Shown here: piece after piece, positions 7,890-16,079 of the stretch | Layout of the letters: each line of letters starts with the position of its first letter | Position numbering within the stretch: position 1 is the first letter of the stretch | Source of the DNA: a virus | Length of the DNA: 24,921 nucleotides | Reading direction: 5' to 3' (one strand) | IMG/VR virus record: IMGVR_UViG_3300017769_000118 | Coordinates: 1 to 24,921 of that record | Position numbers and translations under genes: made by a program | Notes under the pieces: generated by a model | Told to the model about the DNA's origin: nothing | The model's input: the letters and a program-made list of their open reading frames with translations, nothing else | The model's database searches: none

Positions 7890-10800
7890 ATGGTCAAAAT
7901 AGAGCTTTTAGACTATGTCTACGATTCTGAGGGACAAAATCAAGTAAACTTTAACAATGCTACATCTACAGGCAGTTGGACAGTAATATCATCAGAAGAG
8001 ATTTCTATATCATCAGCAGTTGGAACACAAACAATTACACCTGTAACTGGAGAATTAGCTTTAGGCAATGTTTATAAATCTGTATTAACTGTTAGTGGAA
8101 TGTCGGGAAGTGGGTTTATTGGTTATCAACCTAATTCAGTAGGTGGAACAGCTATAGGTTGGGGAAGCACACATAGAAGGTCTACAGATGGACAATCTGT
8201 AAGAACATTTACAGCTACAGCAGGAGGAGCAGGATCAGAGGCTGAAATATATGCAGGTAGTGGAATGTCAGGTGTTGTTAGGTCTACATTAGCTTTAAAT
8301 ACAGGGGTTAACTTCACCAAAAGTATAATTGGAGTGTTAGACGTTGGAAATTCTACTGACTTTCCTCTTGCTCTTAACTTTTCTATTGCTGAAGCTAGAG
8401 ATTTAGAAGCTAGAACAGGTACATATAGTAAAACTTTTGATATTCCCGCAACAAAACATAATAATGCACTTTTAAAAGGTGCTTATGAGGTTGGTTCAAT
8501 AATAAAAGATAACCAAATAAATACAAGGAAAGATTGTAGAATAATAATAGATGATATTTACTCTTTAAGTGGTAAATTACAAATACAATCGATAGGTACA
8601 GATTCTACTCCTCAATATTATTCATGTGTATTTTATGGCGATAATATTGATTGGGTGTCTGCTATAGATAATAAGCTATTAATGGATTTAGCAGTAAAAG
8701 GAGGTGCTGTTGGTAGTGGTTGGGATAATTTAAATGGAAAAGGAGTTAGTAGTGGAAAGAATTTACAAGTAAACGAGCCTAGTATTGTTGAAAGTTGGGG
8801 TGTCAATAATGCTTTAACTAGACAATTACCAGGAGGAGGTCTTACCGCTAACAATAAAGCAGTTATTTATCCCTTAGCAGGATATGGATTATATAATACA
8901 GATGGAGAAGGGTTTAATATGCAGCTTTATAAAACAAAATACGAGTTAGATGGATTAAATGCAAATGAGACTGGATATTATGGTTTTTTTAGTGATGGGA
9001 CACCATATCCAAATAAAGTACCAACAGTAGATTGGAGACCTGCAATATTTATTTACGATATTATACATGGTATTTTTAAGCAAGAAGGATATACTATAAA
9101 TTCTACTTTTATAGAATCACCGATGTTTAAAAAGCTAGTAATGCTATTGCCAAATTTTGTATATAACAACCCTCAAGAAAGGGAAGATGCTAACAGTATA
9201 AGAATTACTTTTAGTGGAGCAAATTATCTTCAGTATTTTAAATTTTTAACCCCCTCAGACCCTTTTGGTACTTTTAGGTGGAGTGGCATGCCTAATAATT
9301 TTAACAATATAAATAATACAACAGGAATACAGTTTGATAGTACAACGAGTGGTTTTACCTCATCACTAAATACTTCTATGTATGATAATAGTACAGGGAG
9401 ATTTACAATACCTGAGTATGGGTTTTACGATATTGAAATAAAAAACTTTGGTGTATGGATAAGAAGTTTTTGCGAGGGGACAGCTTGGTCGTCAAGGTCT
9501 TATTATTTACAAATGGAAGTATATCTTTTAACAGTAGGATCAACTGCAGGGTGGCAAAATATTGCAGAGTCTTATGCTTTTAATGAAAACAAAGTATGGT
9601 CTGCTTGTCCTAGGCCAAATGCAGGTGATGAATACAATTCTTTTACTTTTGAACCAATAGATATAAAAGACAGATATTTTAACAAGGGAGATAGAATTGA
9701 AATTAGGTTAAAGGCTAAAACTTTGCAGAATGCGTATGATCCTAATCCACCCGCACCTACCCAAACAGTTGGTTGGTTGTTTGACTTTTTCTGCGGTTCT
9801 AATCCTGACAACGCAAATTCTGCGGGAGGTACTGGTCTGAATGTAGCTCAAATAAATATTACTCACCATGGCGATAAAGTAGAATATGGACAGACATATG
9901 ATTTAAAAAATGTAATTGATAATGAAAGTACACAACTTGACTTTTTAAAAGGTGTTATACACGCTTTTAACCTTCAAATGACTACAGATGTAAACACTAA
10001 AAGTGTTAATATAGAACCTTTTAACGATTTTTATTCGGATAAAAACGAAGCAATAGATTGGTCAGATAAATTAGACTTGTCAAAAGAACAAGAAGATAAA
10101 TTTGTAAAGGCTGCTGTCAAAAGAGAGTTTGTCTTTAAATATAAAGAAGATTCTGCAGATAAAAAAGTAGAGGCTAGGGGTAATAAATTTTTTGATGGTA
10201 TTATAGATAATTATCCATACAGAGAATATTTAAGTGATGAATTTGAGATGGGAGTTACAACTTTTGAAAATCCATTCTTTTCAGGTACATATAGTTCGGG
10301 AGATGTAAAGACATCAGGAGGTAATGCCACTAGCTTTTCAGTAACACCAACTAGAGCTTTATTATGGGGAAATTGTGAAGAAGATAGTGAGCCATATCCT
10401 TGGGGTCTTTGTAGGCCGCCAAAAGGTTACGAATTTAGGCCAAGACTTTTGCATTATATAAAAGATGATTGTAGTTCTAGCGGAATCTTAGATGGTTATC
10501 CAGTAAAGTATCAGGTTGGAGCAATAAATTTTGAATTTTACGATGGTCAATATCACTTAAGAGTTATTCTTGGTGGAGACCCGCAATGGCCTTCTAATTA
10601 TAAGCAGAATCCATATGTGCAGAGAGGTAGAGTATTTAGCTATGACAGAACTGGTCATTATCTTGATGTTGAAGACCCTTTAACATATAATTCACTTGCT
10701 TTAGAATCATATAGCTGTGTCAATAATCTTGAATATGCTGCAGACCCAAAAAGAGGTTTATATCAAAAATATTATCAAGGCATGATAGAGATGTTAAAAA

Positions 10801-11015
10801 CAAACCCTAGAATTAAGACAGCATATTTTAATTTAAAAATTTCTGACATTAATAAATTAGATTTAAGAAAATTAATATATGTTGATGGTTATTATTATAG
10901 AATAAACAGAATTATTGATTATAGTCCCAACACTAATGAAGTGACTAAAGTAGAGTTAGTTTTATTTGACCTTCAAAAGTTGTGGCCTGTAGATACAACA
11001 TTTAATAGACAATAA
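7890..11015 (+). CDS. Very large tail protein with N-terminal carbohydrate-binding-like insertion
   Basis: 1041 residues. The start MVKIELLDYVYDSEG (1-15) and the later block DFPLALNFSIAEARDLEARTGTYSKTFDIPATKHNN (157-192) look like the beginning of a conserved Bacteroidota phage tail protein, where F.. DI.d...R.G.yskTf.iPaT..N is a recurring motif. Between them, about 17-145, lies a Gly/Ser/Thr-rich beta domain with the run of a CBM4/9- or CBM6-type jelly roll (GSWTVISSE, LALGNVYKSVLTVSG, GQSVRTFTATAGG). The rest is beta-rich, and near the C-terminus has IKTAYFNLKISDINKLDLRK followed by IYVDGYYYRINRIIDY, the type of ending seen in tail hub or baseplate-like proteins. No peptidase or glycosidase motif was recognised. 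Tail hub or receptor-binding complex is the best inference. Confidence 0.75.
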   Translation: MVKIELLDYVYDSEGQNQVNFNNATSTGSWTVISSEEISISSAVGTQTITPVTGELALGNVYKSVLTVSGMSGSGFIGYQPNSVGGTAIGWGSTHRRSTDGQSVRTFTATAGGAGSEAEIYAGSGMSGVVRSTLALNTGVNFTKSIIGVLDVGNSTDFPLALNFSIAEARDLEARTGTYSKTFDIPATKHNNALLKGAYEVGSIIKDNQINTRKDCRIIIDDIYSLSGKLQIQSIGTDSTPQYYSCVFYGDNIDWVSAIDNKLLMDLAVKGGAVGSGWDNLNGKGVSSGKNLQVNEPSIVESWGVNNALTRQLPGGGLTANNKAVIYPLAGYGLYNTDGEGFNMQLYKTKYELDGLNANETGYYGFFSDGTPYPNKVPTVDWRPAIFIYDIIHGIFKQEGYTINSTFIESPMFKKLVMLLPNFVYNNPQEREDANSIRITFSGANYLQYFKFLTPSDPFGTFRWSGMPNNFNNINNTTGIQFDSTTSGFTSSLNTSMYDNSTGRFTIPEYGFYDIEIKNFGVWIRSFCEGTAWSSRSYYLQMEVYLLTVGSTAGWQNIAESYAFNENKVWSACPRPNAGDEYNSFTFEPIDIKDRYFNKGDRIEIRLKAKTLQNAYDPNPPAPTQTVGWLFDFFCGSNPDNANSAGGTGLNVAQINITHHGDKVEYGQTYDLKNVIDNESTQLDFLKGVIHAFNLQMTTDVNTKSVNIEPFNDFYSDKNEAIDWSDKLDLSKEQEDKFVKAAVKREFVFKYKEDSADKKVEARGNKFFDGIIDNYPYREYLSDEFEMGVTTFENPFFSGTYSSGDVKTSGGNATSFSVTPTRALLWGNCEEDSEPYPWGLCRPPKGYEFRPRLLHYIKDDCSSSGILDGYPVKYQVGAINFEFYDGQYHLRVILGGDPQWPSNYKQNPYVQRGRVFSYDRTGHYLDVEDPLTYNSLALESYSCVNNLEYAADPKRGLYQKYYQGMIEMLKTNPRIKTAYFNLKISDINKLDLRKLIYVDGYYYRINRIIDYSPNTNEVTKVELVLFDLQKLWPVDTTFNRQ

Positions 11016-11027
11016 AAATAATAAATT

Positions 11028-11804
11028 ATGCCATATGTAGGACAACAAATAAGTGACAACGGATTAGCAATGCTAGATGGACAGGATGTGTTTATATCCG
11101 TTCCTCTTTTTACAAATGAAAGACTTTCTTATGGTAAGGGTATTACATCCGGAACAGTTCTTAGTTCAACAACCAAATTAACAACAACTGCTGATTTTGC
11201 AACTGAGGCTGTAGGTAATTCTGGTTTACCTGCCTTTAAAAACTCAAATTGGTTTAGTTTTGGAACGAGTGGTGCTGTTTATACACCCGCACCAGTTGGT
11301 AGAAGGCCTGAATCTTCAGATAACAAAATAATAATTCATGCTACTGTTGTTACGGCTGTTAGTAGTCACTCAGGAATATTTCAAGAGCTTAGAAGGCTTA
11401 ATGTTGGGTCAGAATATAGATTAACTATTGATTTAACATATTCTGTTTCTGTTGGAACACTCTCAGTATCAAGACTTTACAATGTAGGAGGTCGTCTAGT
11501 TACTACAGAAGCTCCAGTTGGAGTATTAACACAATCTGATGTTACAGCTTTTGAACTACCTAATGAAGATGGTCAGATTACCTTAGATTTTAAGGCAGAA
11601 ACACCGAGTGATATAATTTTTATTGATTACACCTCTACAGTAGATGGCAATACAGTTGAAATATCAGGAATGTCAGTAAAACAAAAAGATGATTATAGAG
11701 TTCCTGTTACTGTAGACTTGCCATTAATAGGTCTTTCTAAAGTATTAGTACCAAGAAGTAACGAAACTATGCCTTACGAAGAAGGCGAACCTATAACTCC
11801 ATAA
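11028..11804 (+). CDS. Tail-associated protein with central carbohydrate-binding-like module
   Basis: 258 residues. Short flanks (1-40, LAMLDGQDVFISVPLFTNER; 222-258, DYRVPVTVDLPLIGLSKVLV) surround a central beta domain at about 41-220. That centre contains NSNWFSFGTSG (72-82), IFQELRRLNVGSEYRLTIDL (117-136), TLSVSRLYNVGGRLVTT (144-160), QITLDFKAETPSDIIFIDY (183-201) and NTVEISGMSVKQ (208-219). This strand order, with an L.xG..YrltidL motif and a closing v.isgmsvk strand, resembles CBM4/9-type jelly rolls. It sits 12 bases after the large tail protein and 4 bases before the gp10-like gene. A surface-exposed tail role in binding host glycans is inferred; it could equally be a decoration with no binding activity. 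Confidence 0.7.
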   Translation: MPYVGQQISDNGLAMLDGQDVFISVPLFTNERLSYGKGITSGTVLSSTTKLTTTADFATEAVGNSGLPAFKNSNWFSFGTSGAVYTPAPVGRRPESSDNKIIIHATVVTAVSSHSGIFQELRRLNVGSEYRLTIDLTYSVSVGTLSVSRLYNVGGRLVTTEAPVGVLTQSDVTAFELPNEDGQITLDFKAETPSDIIFIDYTSTVDGNTVEISGMSVKQKDDYRVPVTVDLPLIGLSKVLVPRSNETMPYEEGEPITP

Positions 11805-11808
11805 TATA

Positions 11809-12351
11809 ATGGCACAACAATATAAATTCATAGAAGATGCATTAAAAAAAGAAGCTCCTTTTATTATTGGAGAGTTAAGGAAAGAGTTAAAACATCAGCA
11901 ACACATAGCTTCGGGGAAGCTATACAATGGGTTTCGTGATAAGTTACAAGTTGGAAAAGATAATATTTCTCTTTTAATCACTAATGACACTCCCTATATG
12001 TGGCTTGTTAATGATGGTAAGACAGGAGGTGTTACAGTAGGATATGAGGCTTTAAAAGAGTGGGCTATAAGTAAGCAAAAAAATGGACAATTAAGTTTTG
12101 CAAATGAAGAAGCATTAAATAGATTTGTAAATAAAGTAAAAAACAATTTAGAAAAAAAATATTTTACTAGAACGGGAGATAAAAATGTATATCCATATGG
12201 TGATAAAAGATATTTCTTTATTGATATAGCTAAAAACAAAGTTGCAGCTAGTGATATAGACGAAAGAATAGGAGATAGTATAGTAAAGCAAGTAGAGACA
12301 GAGATAGATAAACAACTGATTAAAGAAGAAATTACATTAACAATAGGATAA
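11809..12351 (+). CDS. HK97 gp10-like tail completion or neck protein (candidate)
   Basis: 180 residues, lysine-rich. The pattern suits the HK97 gp10-like family of neck or tail completion proteins: helical N-terminus with ASGKLYNGFRDKLQ (34-47), a strand pair NISLLITNDTPYMWLVNDGK (52-71), and a charged helical C-terminal half with KKYFTRTGDKNVYPYGDKRY (115-134). In that family a xSG.L..sf..k motif is followed by a Y...v..G strand. It lies right before the tape measure gene, where completion proteins are often found. The similarity is by eye, so the family call is moderate. The strongly hydrophobic antisense frame across this gene is a by-product of its composition. Confidence 0.55.
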   Translation: MAQQYKFIEDALKKEAPFIIGELRKELKHQQHIASGKLYNGFRDKLQVGKDNISLLITNDTPYMWLVNDGKTGGVTVGYEALKEWAISKQKNGQLSFANEEALNRFVNKVKNNLEKKYFTRTGDKNVYPYGDKRYFFIDIAKNKVAASDIDERIGDSIVKQVETEIDKQLIKEEITLTIG

Positions 12352-12358
12352 TTAAGAT

Positions 12359-15118
12359 ATGGCATTAAAGAGTAAGGTAGCAATAGAGGTAGACATTAAA
12401 AATGTCAAAAAGATTACTGAATTAAAAGACAGTCTCAAGCAGTTACGTAAAGAGCAAAGACAGTATGAAAAGGATGTAAAAGGAGGAGTAAAAGTTACTA
12501 AAGAGTCAGCAGACGCTTATATTAAAAATGAAAAAGCGATAGCAAAAAACTCAAAAGCACTTAGAGAAACAAACAAAGAAGTTAAAGGGGTAACTAAGTC
12601 AAGCAATGGTATGGCAAAGCAGATTGTTAAGGGTACTGCAGTTATTGGTCTTGCTGTTGGTGCTTTTAGAACTATAACTAATGTGATAGGTACTGCGGTA
12701 AAAGGATTTAGAGATTTTGAGTTTCAAATGGCTAAGGTACAGGCAATTACGGGAGCTACTAATGAAGAATTTTTGCTATTGTCACAATCAGCAAAAGACT
12801 TAGGACGTTCTACTTTCTTTACAGCACAACAAGTTGCTGAACTACAAACTAACTTTGGTAAATTAGGTTTTTCTACTCAAGAGATATTAGACGCACAAGA
12901 AGCAACGCTTAATTTAGCTACAGCTACTGATAGTGATCTAGCTAGAGCTGCTATAGTAGCAGGTTCTGCGGTTAGAGGTTTTGGTTTAGATGCTAGTGAA
13001 ACACAAAGAGTAGTTGATGTTATGGCAGTATCTTTTACAAGTTCTGCATTAGACCTTGAGAAGTTTCAAACTTCTATGACAAAGGTTGCTCCAATTGCTA
13101 AATCAGCAGGTTTTTCTATTGAAGATACAACAGCAATTATGGCTCAAATGTCTGATGCAGGTATTGAGGCTTCTATTGCAGGTACATCTTTAAGAAATAT
13201 ACTTCTTAAAATGCAAGACCCAAACTCAGATTTAGTAAAGTCTTTTGGAACAACAATACACTCTTTAGATCAGTTAGTTCCTGCCTTAACTAAATTTAGT
13301 AAAGAAGGAGGTAGCCTTGCAGAAATAATGGAAGTTGTTGAAGTAAGACAAGCTGCTGCTTTTGAGCAAATGATAACAAGTAGAGATAAAACTGTTCAGC
13401 TTAGAGATGCTTTAGAGGGTGCTAATGGTGCTGCAGAGGAAATGGCTAGAATTGTTGGAGACACTTTAGAAGGAGCTTTAAAAAGGTCTGAATCTGCAAC
13501 TCAAGGTTTTGCAATAGCTTTTGTAGAAAGTTTTGGTAAAAATATTAAAAACATAGTAGATGGTTTTGCATCATTTGTAAACACACTTACTGATTTTATA
13601 GAAATACCTGTATCTGAAAAATTAGAAGAAGAAAGAACTGAAATGAATATGCTATTTGGTGTTTTAAAAGATACTAATAACTCTCAGGAAACTAGACAAA
13701 AAGCAATGATAAAGTTAAACACTACTTATGGTAGTTATCTTCCAAATTTAGTTACTGAAAAAGATACAGTTGAAGAATTAGAGGTAGCACAATTTAATGC
13801 TAACAAACAGCTAGTTGATAAGATTAGATTAATGGGAGCAACAGAAGAATTAAACAAAATTGCAGCAGAAGGGGTAGAAATTGCTGAGAAAGAGTTTGAA
13901 GTTGCACAGCGTTTAGCAGAAAACAGGCAAAGAGTTATTGATGGAGAGCAAATTATTTCAACTATTTATGAGGGTGGTATGGCGATTCAAACTGATTTAA
14001 CAGATTTTCAAATTAAAAAAGATGAGATTGAAATAAAAAATCTTAAAGAAGCTACCATATTGTTAGACAATAAATATGCTAGAGCCTTAAAAGTGGCAAA
14101 AGAATATGGTTTTATTCAAGAAGAAGTAGCTGACAAAGATAAAAAAGTAACAAAAGTTACAGTTAAACAAACAGATGCCATAGTAGCAAACACAACTGCT
14201 AAGAAAGATAATGCTTTAGCTTCAGACTTTTTATCTACTGCTTCTGAAGATTATTTTAACAGTCTTAAAGAAGATGTATTGAATGGTACTGCAACTATGG
14301 AAGAGCAAGAGCAAAAACTAAGAGATTTTCAAATTCAATTGCTAGATAATGTACTGTTAGATGAACAGCTAACTTTTGAAGAAAGAGTAAAACTAGAGAC
14401 TAAGTTAAACAATCTTAAACTTGAAAATCATAAAGTAAATCTTGACAACATACAAAAAGAGAAGGATGTTAGACAAGCAGAAATAGATGGTGTAGCTCAG
14501 TTAGGAGATCAGCTTATACAACTAGCAGGTGATGATAAAAAATTACAAGGTGTTAGAAAGGCAGGTGTTGCTATTTCTGCTGCTGCTGCAGTAGCAAATA
14601 ATGTATTAGCACTATCTAATGCTGCGGTTGGTGTTACTGAACAAGCAAAACTAAAGTTTCCTTTTAATATTGTCGCAATGCTTACTACATTAGCAACTGT
14701 TATGTCTTTGATTGCAAATCTAAAAGCATTGAAAGATTCTTTTGGCGATGGTGGTGTTGTAAAAGAATTTGCTAATGGAGGTATGGTACATGGGCCTAGT
14801 CACGCACAAGGAGGTGTTAAATTTGCAGTTGGAGGTAGAGTAAATGAGTTAGAAGGCGGTGAGGCTGTAATAAACAAAAGAAGTACAGCAATGTTTAAAA
14901 ACGAATTGTCCGCTATGAATGTTGCAGGTGGTGGTGTTAAGTTTGCTGATGGTGGTTTATTAAGTTCTCCTCAGTTTGCTCAAGCTCAGTTTAGTGCTAA
15001 CAATCAAGCTCAGATGATGGGAGCAATGCAAGGACAAAGAAAGGTAGTAGTAGTAGAAGCAGATATAACAGATAGCCAATCTTCAGTTAGTGTAATACAG
15101 GCTAATGCAACATTTTAA
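12359..15118 (+). CDS. Tail tape measure protein, TP901 type
   Basis: 919 residues. It sets tail length and passes through the tail tube during DNA ejection. The N-terminus is a lysine-rich coiled coil (1-80), then a hydrophobic segment IVKGTAVIGLAVGAFRTITN (89-108). Residues 118-290 are a clear TP901-type tape measure domain: FEFQMAKVQAITGATNEEF, AKDLGRSTFFTAQQVAEL, NFGKLGFSTQEIL, AIMAQMSDAGIEASIAGTSL. A long helical rod follows. A second hydrophobic stretch covers about 732-792, and the C-terminal 127 residues are Gly-rich with repeated G-GGVKFA-GG units (817-825, 856-866) and GRVNELEGGEAVINKRSTAM, typical of these proteins. Length would predict a tail of usual siphovirus dimension. Strongly supported. 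Confidence 0.93.
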   Translation: MALKSKVAIEVDIKNVKKITELKDSLKQLRKEQRQYEKDVKGGVKVTKESADAYIKNEKAIAKNSKALRETNKEVKGVTKSSNGMAKQIVKGTAVIGLAVGAFRTITNVIGTAVKGFRDFEFQMAKVQAITGATNEEFLLLSQSAKDLGRSTFFTAQQVAELQTNFGKLGFSTQEILDAQEATLNLATATDSDLARAAIVAGSAVRGFGLDASETQRVVDVMAVSFTSSALDLEKFQTSMTKVAPIAKSAGFSIEDTTAIMAQMSDAGIEASIAGTSLRNILLKMQDPNSDLVKSFGTTIHSLDQLVPALTKFSKEGGSLAEIMEVVEVRQAAAFEQMITSRDKTVQLRDALEGANGAAEEMARIVGDTLEGALKRSESATQGFAIAFVESFGKNIKNIVDGFASFVNTLTDFIEIPVSEKLEEERTEMNMLFGVLKDTNNSQETRQKAMIKLNTTYGSYLPNLVTEKDTVEELEVAQFNANKQLVDKIRLMGATEELNKIAAEGVEIAEKEFEVAQRLAENRQRVIDGEQIISTIYEGGMAIQTDLTDFQIKKDEIEIKNLKEATILLDNKYARALKVAKEYGFIQEEVADKDKKVTKVTVKQTDAIVANTTAKKDNALASDFLSTASEDYFNSLKEDVLNGTATMEEQEQKLRDFQIQLLDNVLLDEQLTFEERVKLETKLNNLKLENHKVNLDNIQKEKDVRQAEIDGVAQLGDQLIQLAGDDKKLQGVRKAGVAISAAAAVANNVLALSNAAVGVTEQAKLKFPFNIVAMLTTLATVMSLIANLKALKDSFGDGGVVKEFANGGMVHGPSHAQGGVKFAVGGRVNELEGGEAVINKRSTAMFKNELSAMNVAGGGVKFADGGLLSSPQFAQAQFSANNQAQMMGAMQGQRKVVVVEADITDSQSSVSVIQANATF

Positions 15119-15129
15119 AATTTAAACAT

Positions 15130-15330
15130 ATGTTTGTTGATAAAAAAGTAAAGAAAGATAGATTAGATACGTGTAAAAAGTGCGACTTTTACAGAAACTT
15201 CTTAATGTTAAAATATCCTAAATGGTCAAAAGGAGCAAGATGTGGTAAGTGTACTTGCTTTATAGATGCTAAAGCATCTCTAACTAAAGAGTTCTTTGGT
15301 GAGTGTCCTTTAGGTAAGTGGGATAAGTAA
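15130..15330 (+). CDS. Small six-cysteine (zinc-ribbon-like) phage protein
   Basis: 66 residues. Cysteines fall at 15 and 18 (CKKC), 38, 41 and 43 (CGKCTC) and 59 (ECPLGKW), a layout suited to binding one or two metal ions. The pattern RLdtCkkCdfy....RCGkC.Cfi..Kasl......CPlgKW is one I have seen for small proteins in many phages, usually close to tail or structural genes, without known function. It starts 11 bases after the tape measure gene. Because of its place between tail and head genes it may be a late virion or assembly factor, but this is only position-based. Confidence 0.7.
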   Translation: MFVDKKVKKDRLDTCKKCDFYRNFLMLKYPKWSKGARCGKCTCFIDAKASLTKEFFGECPLGKWDK

Positions 15331-15347
15331 TAACTAAACTTTATAAT

Positions 15348-15701
15348 ATGCAAAATCAATTTGATGTAGTTCTATCTAAACTAACCGATGAAAGAAAAAA
15401 TGAAATAGTAGCCAATCAAGAAGTAAATCTTAAAGACATGAATGGAAAGAATATGTATAATGGTCATGCTTTAGATTATTTTTTTAGATTGTGGCACGTA
15501 TATTTTCCAAACGTAAGACAAACTAAAACTTGCAAGGGCTGTAGAGATGGAGTAGTTAAATTTTTTCATGGTATTGCTGATCGTATTAAAAAACAACAAA
15601 ATGATATAAAGATAGAGGCTGAGGTAAAATTATTTGAGGAAAAAGCAAAAAAGAATAAAAAAGCAAGAGCAAAAGCAAAAAAATCTACAGCTAAAAAATA
15701 A
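15348..15701 (+). CDS. Small basic protein with CxxC motif
   Basis: 117 residues. A helical N-terminal part is followed by YFFRLWHVYFPNVRQTKTCKGCRDGV (44-69) with Cys62 and Cys65, and an FFHGIADRI helix. The last 20 residues are nearly all Lys and Ala, a likely disordered nucleic-acid- or phosphate-binding tail. The W..yFP......C..CR..v..f block is familiar from small proteins of Bacteroidota phages, but I cannot attach a function. It lies 17 bases after the six-cysteine protein and 2 bases before the helix-turn-helix gene, so these three form a small cassette between the tail and head regions. Confidence 0.65.
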   Translation: MQNQFDVVLSKLTDERKNEIVANQEVNLKDMNGKNMYNGHALDYFFRLWHVYFPNVRQTKTCKGCRDGVVKFFHGIADRIKKQQNDIKIEAEVKLFEEKAKKNKKARAKAKKSTAKK

Positions 15702-15703
15702 AT

Positions 15704-16024
15704 ATGGCTAGACGACAAAACGACATTGAAATTGTTGAAGAATATTTAGAAATATTAAATGATGAGGTTTCATTAAGGTTTGGAGAAGCAACTTCTAAAG
15801 ATACTATAAGACATTTGATTGAAAAAGGAATAATAAGTCCTAAAACTTTAAGAAATTATATGATAATATATGATTTTGACACTATTCTAAAGTATAATGA
15901 GGGTAATAGAACGCACACCTTTATGGATTTATCAATTAAATATCACATCTCAGAAAGACAAGCTCAGAGTATAGTTTATAAGGAGAGAAAGAAGATTGAA
16001 GCTACTTCAAATATAACTTATTGA
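15704..16024 (+). CDS. Helix-turn-helix protein (regulator or alternative small terminase)
   Basis: 106 residues. The C-terminal part FMDLSIKYHISERQAQSIVY (73-92) is a good helix-turn-helix: helix, turn at HIS, then recognition helix ERQAQSIVYKERKK. An earlier segment GIISPKTLRNYMIIYDFD (42-59) could be a second such unit. Small two-HTH phage proteins of this type act as small terminase subunits or transcription factors. It is the last gene before a 55-base gap holding a promoter-like box and the head-protease gene, so control of the head operon is one possibility; recognition of the packaging site is the other. Nothing in the sequence settles this. Confidence 0.6.
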   Translation: MARRQNDIEIVEEYLEILNDEVSLRFGEATSKDTIRHLIEKGIISPKTLRNYMIIYDFDTILKYNEGNRTHTFMDLSIKYHISERQAQSIVYKERKKIEATSNITY

Positions 16025-16066
16025 AATTTATTCCAAAAACTGCGTAAAATTTAAAATTCTATAATA

Positions 16067-16074
16067 TATTTTTG
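16067..16074 (+). promoter_or_regulatory. Bacteroidota-type -7 promoter box (TATTTTTG)
   Basis: TATTTTTG matches TAnnTTTG exactly and lies in the only real gap (16025-16079) of this stretch, before the head-protease gene. The box ends five bases before ATG 16080, so a transcript would begin within a few bases of the start codon. No TTTG is visible at the -33 distance, so the promoter is incomplete by consensus. Confidence 0.45.
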
Positions 16075-16079
16075 CTGTT

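Noticed and set aside
11994-12383. Open frame of 129 codons on the minus strand with hydrophobic protein
   Set aside because: It lies antisense to the gp10-like gene, which has good codon use and context. Hydrophobic antisense frames arise from lysine-rich A+T-rich genes. No start context or promoter supports it.
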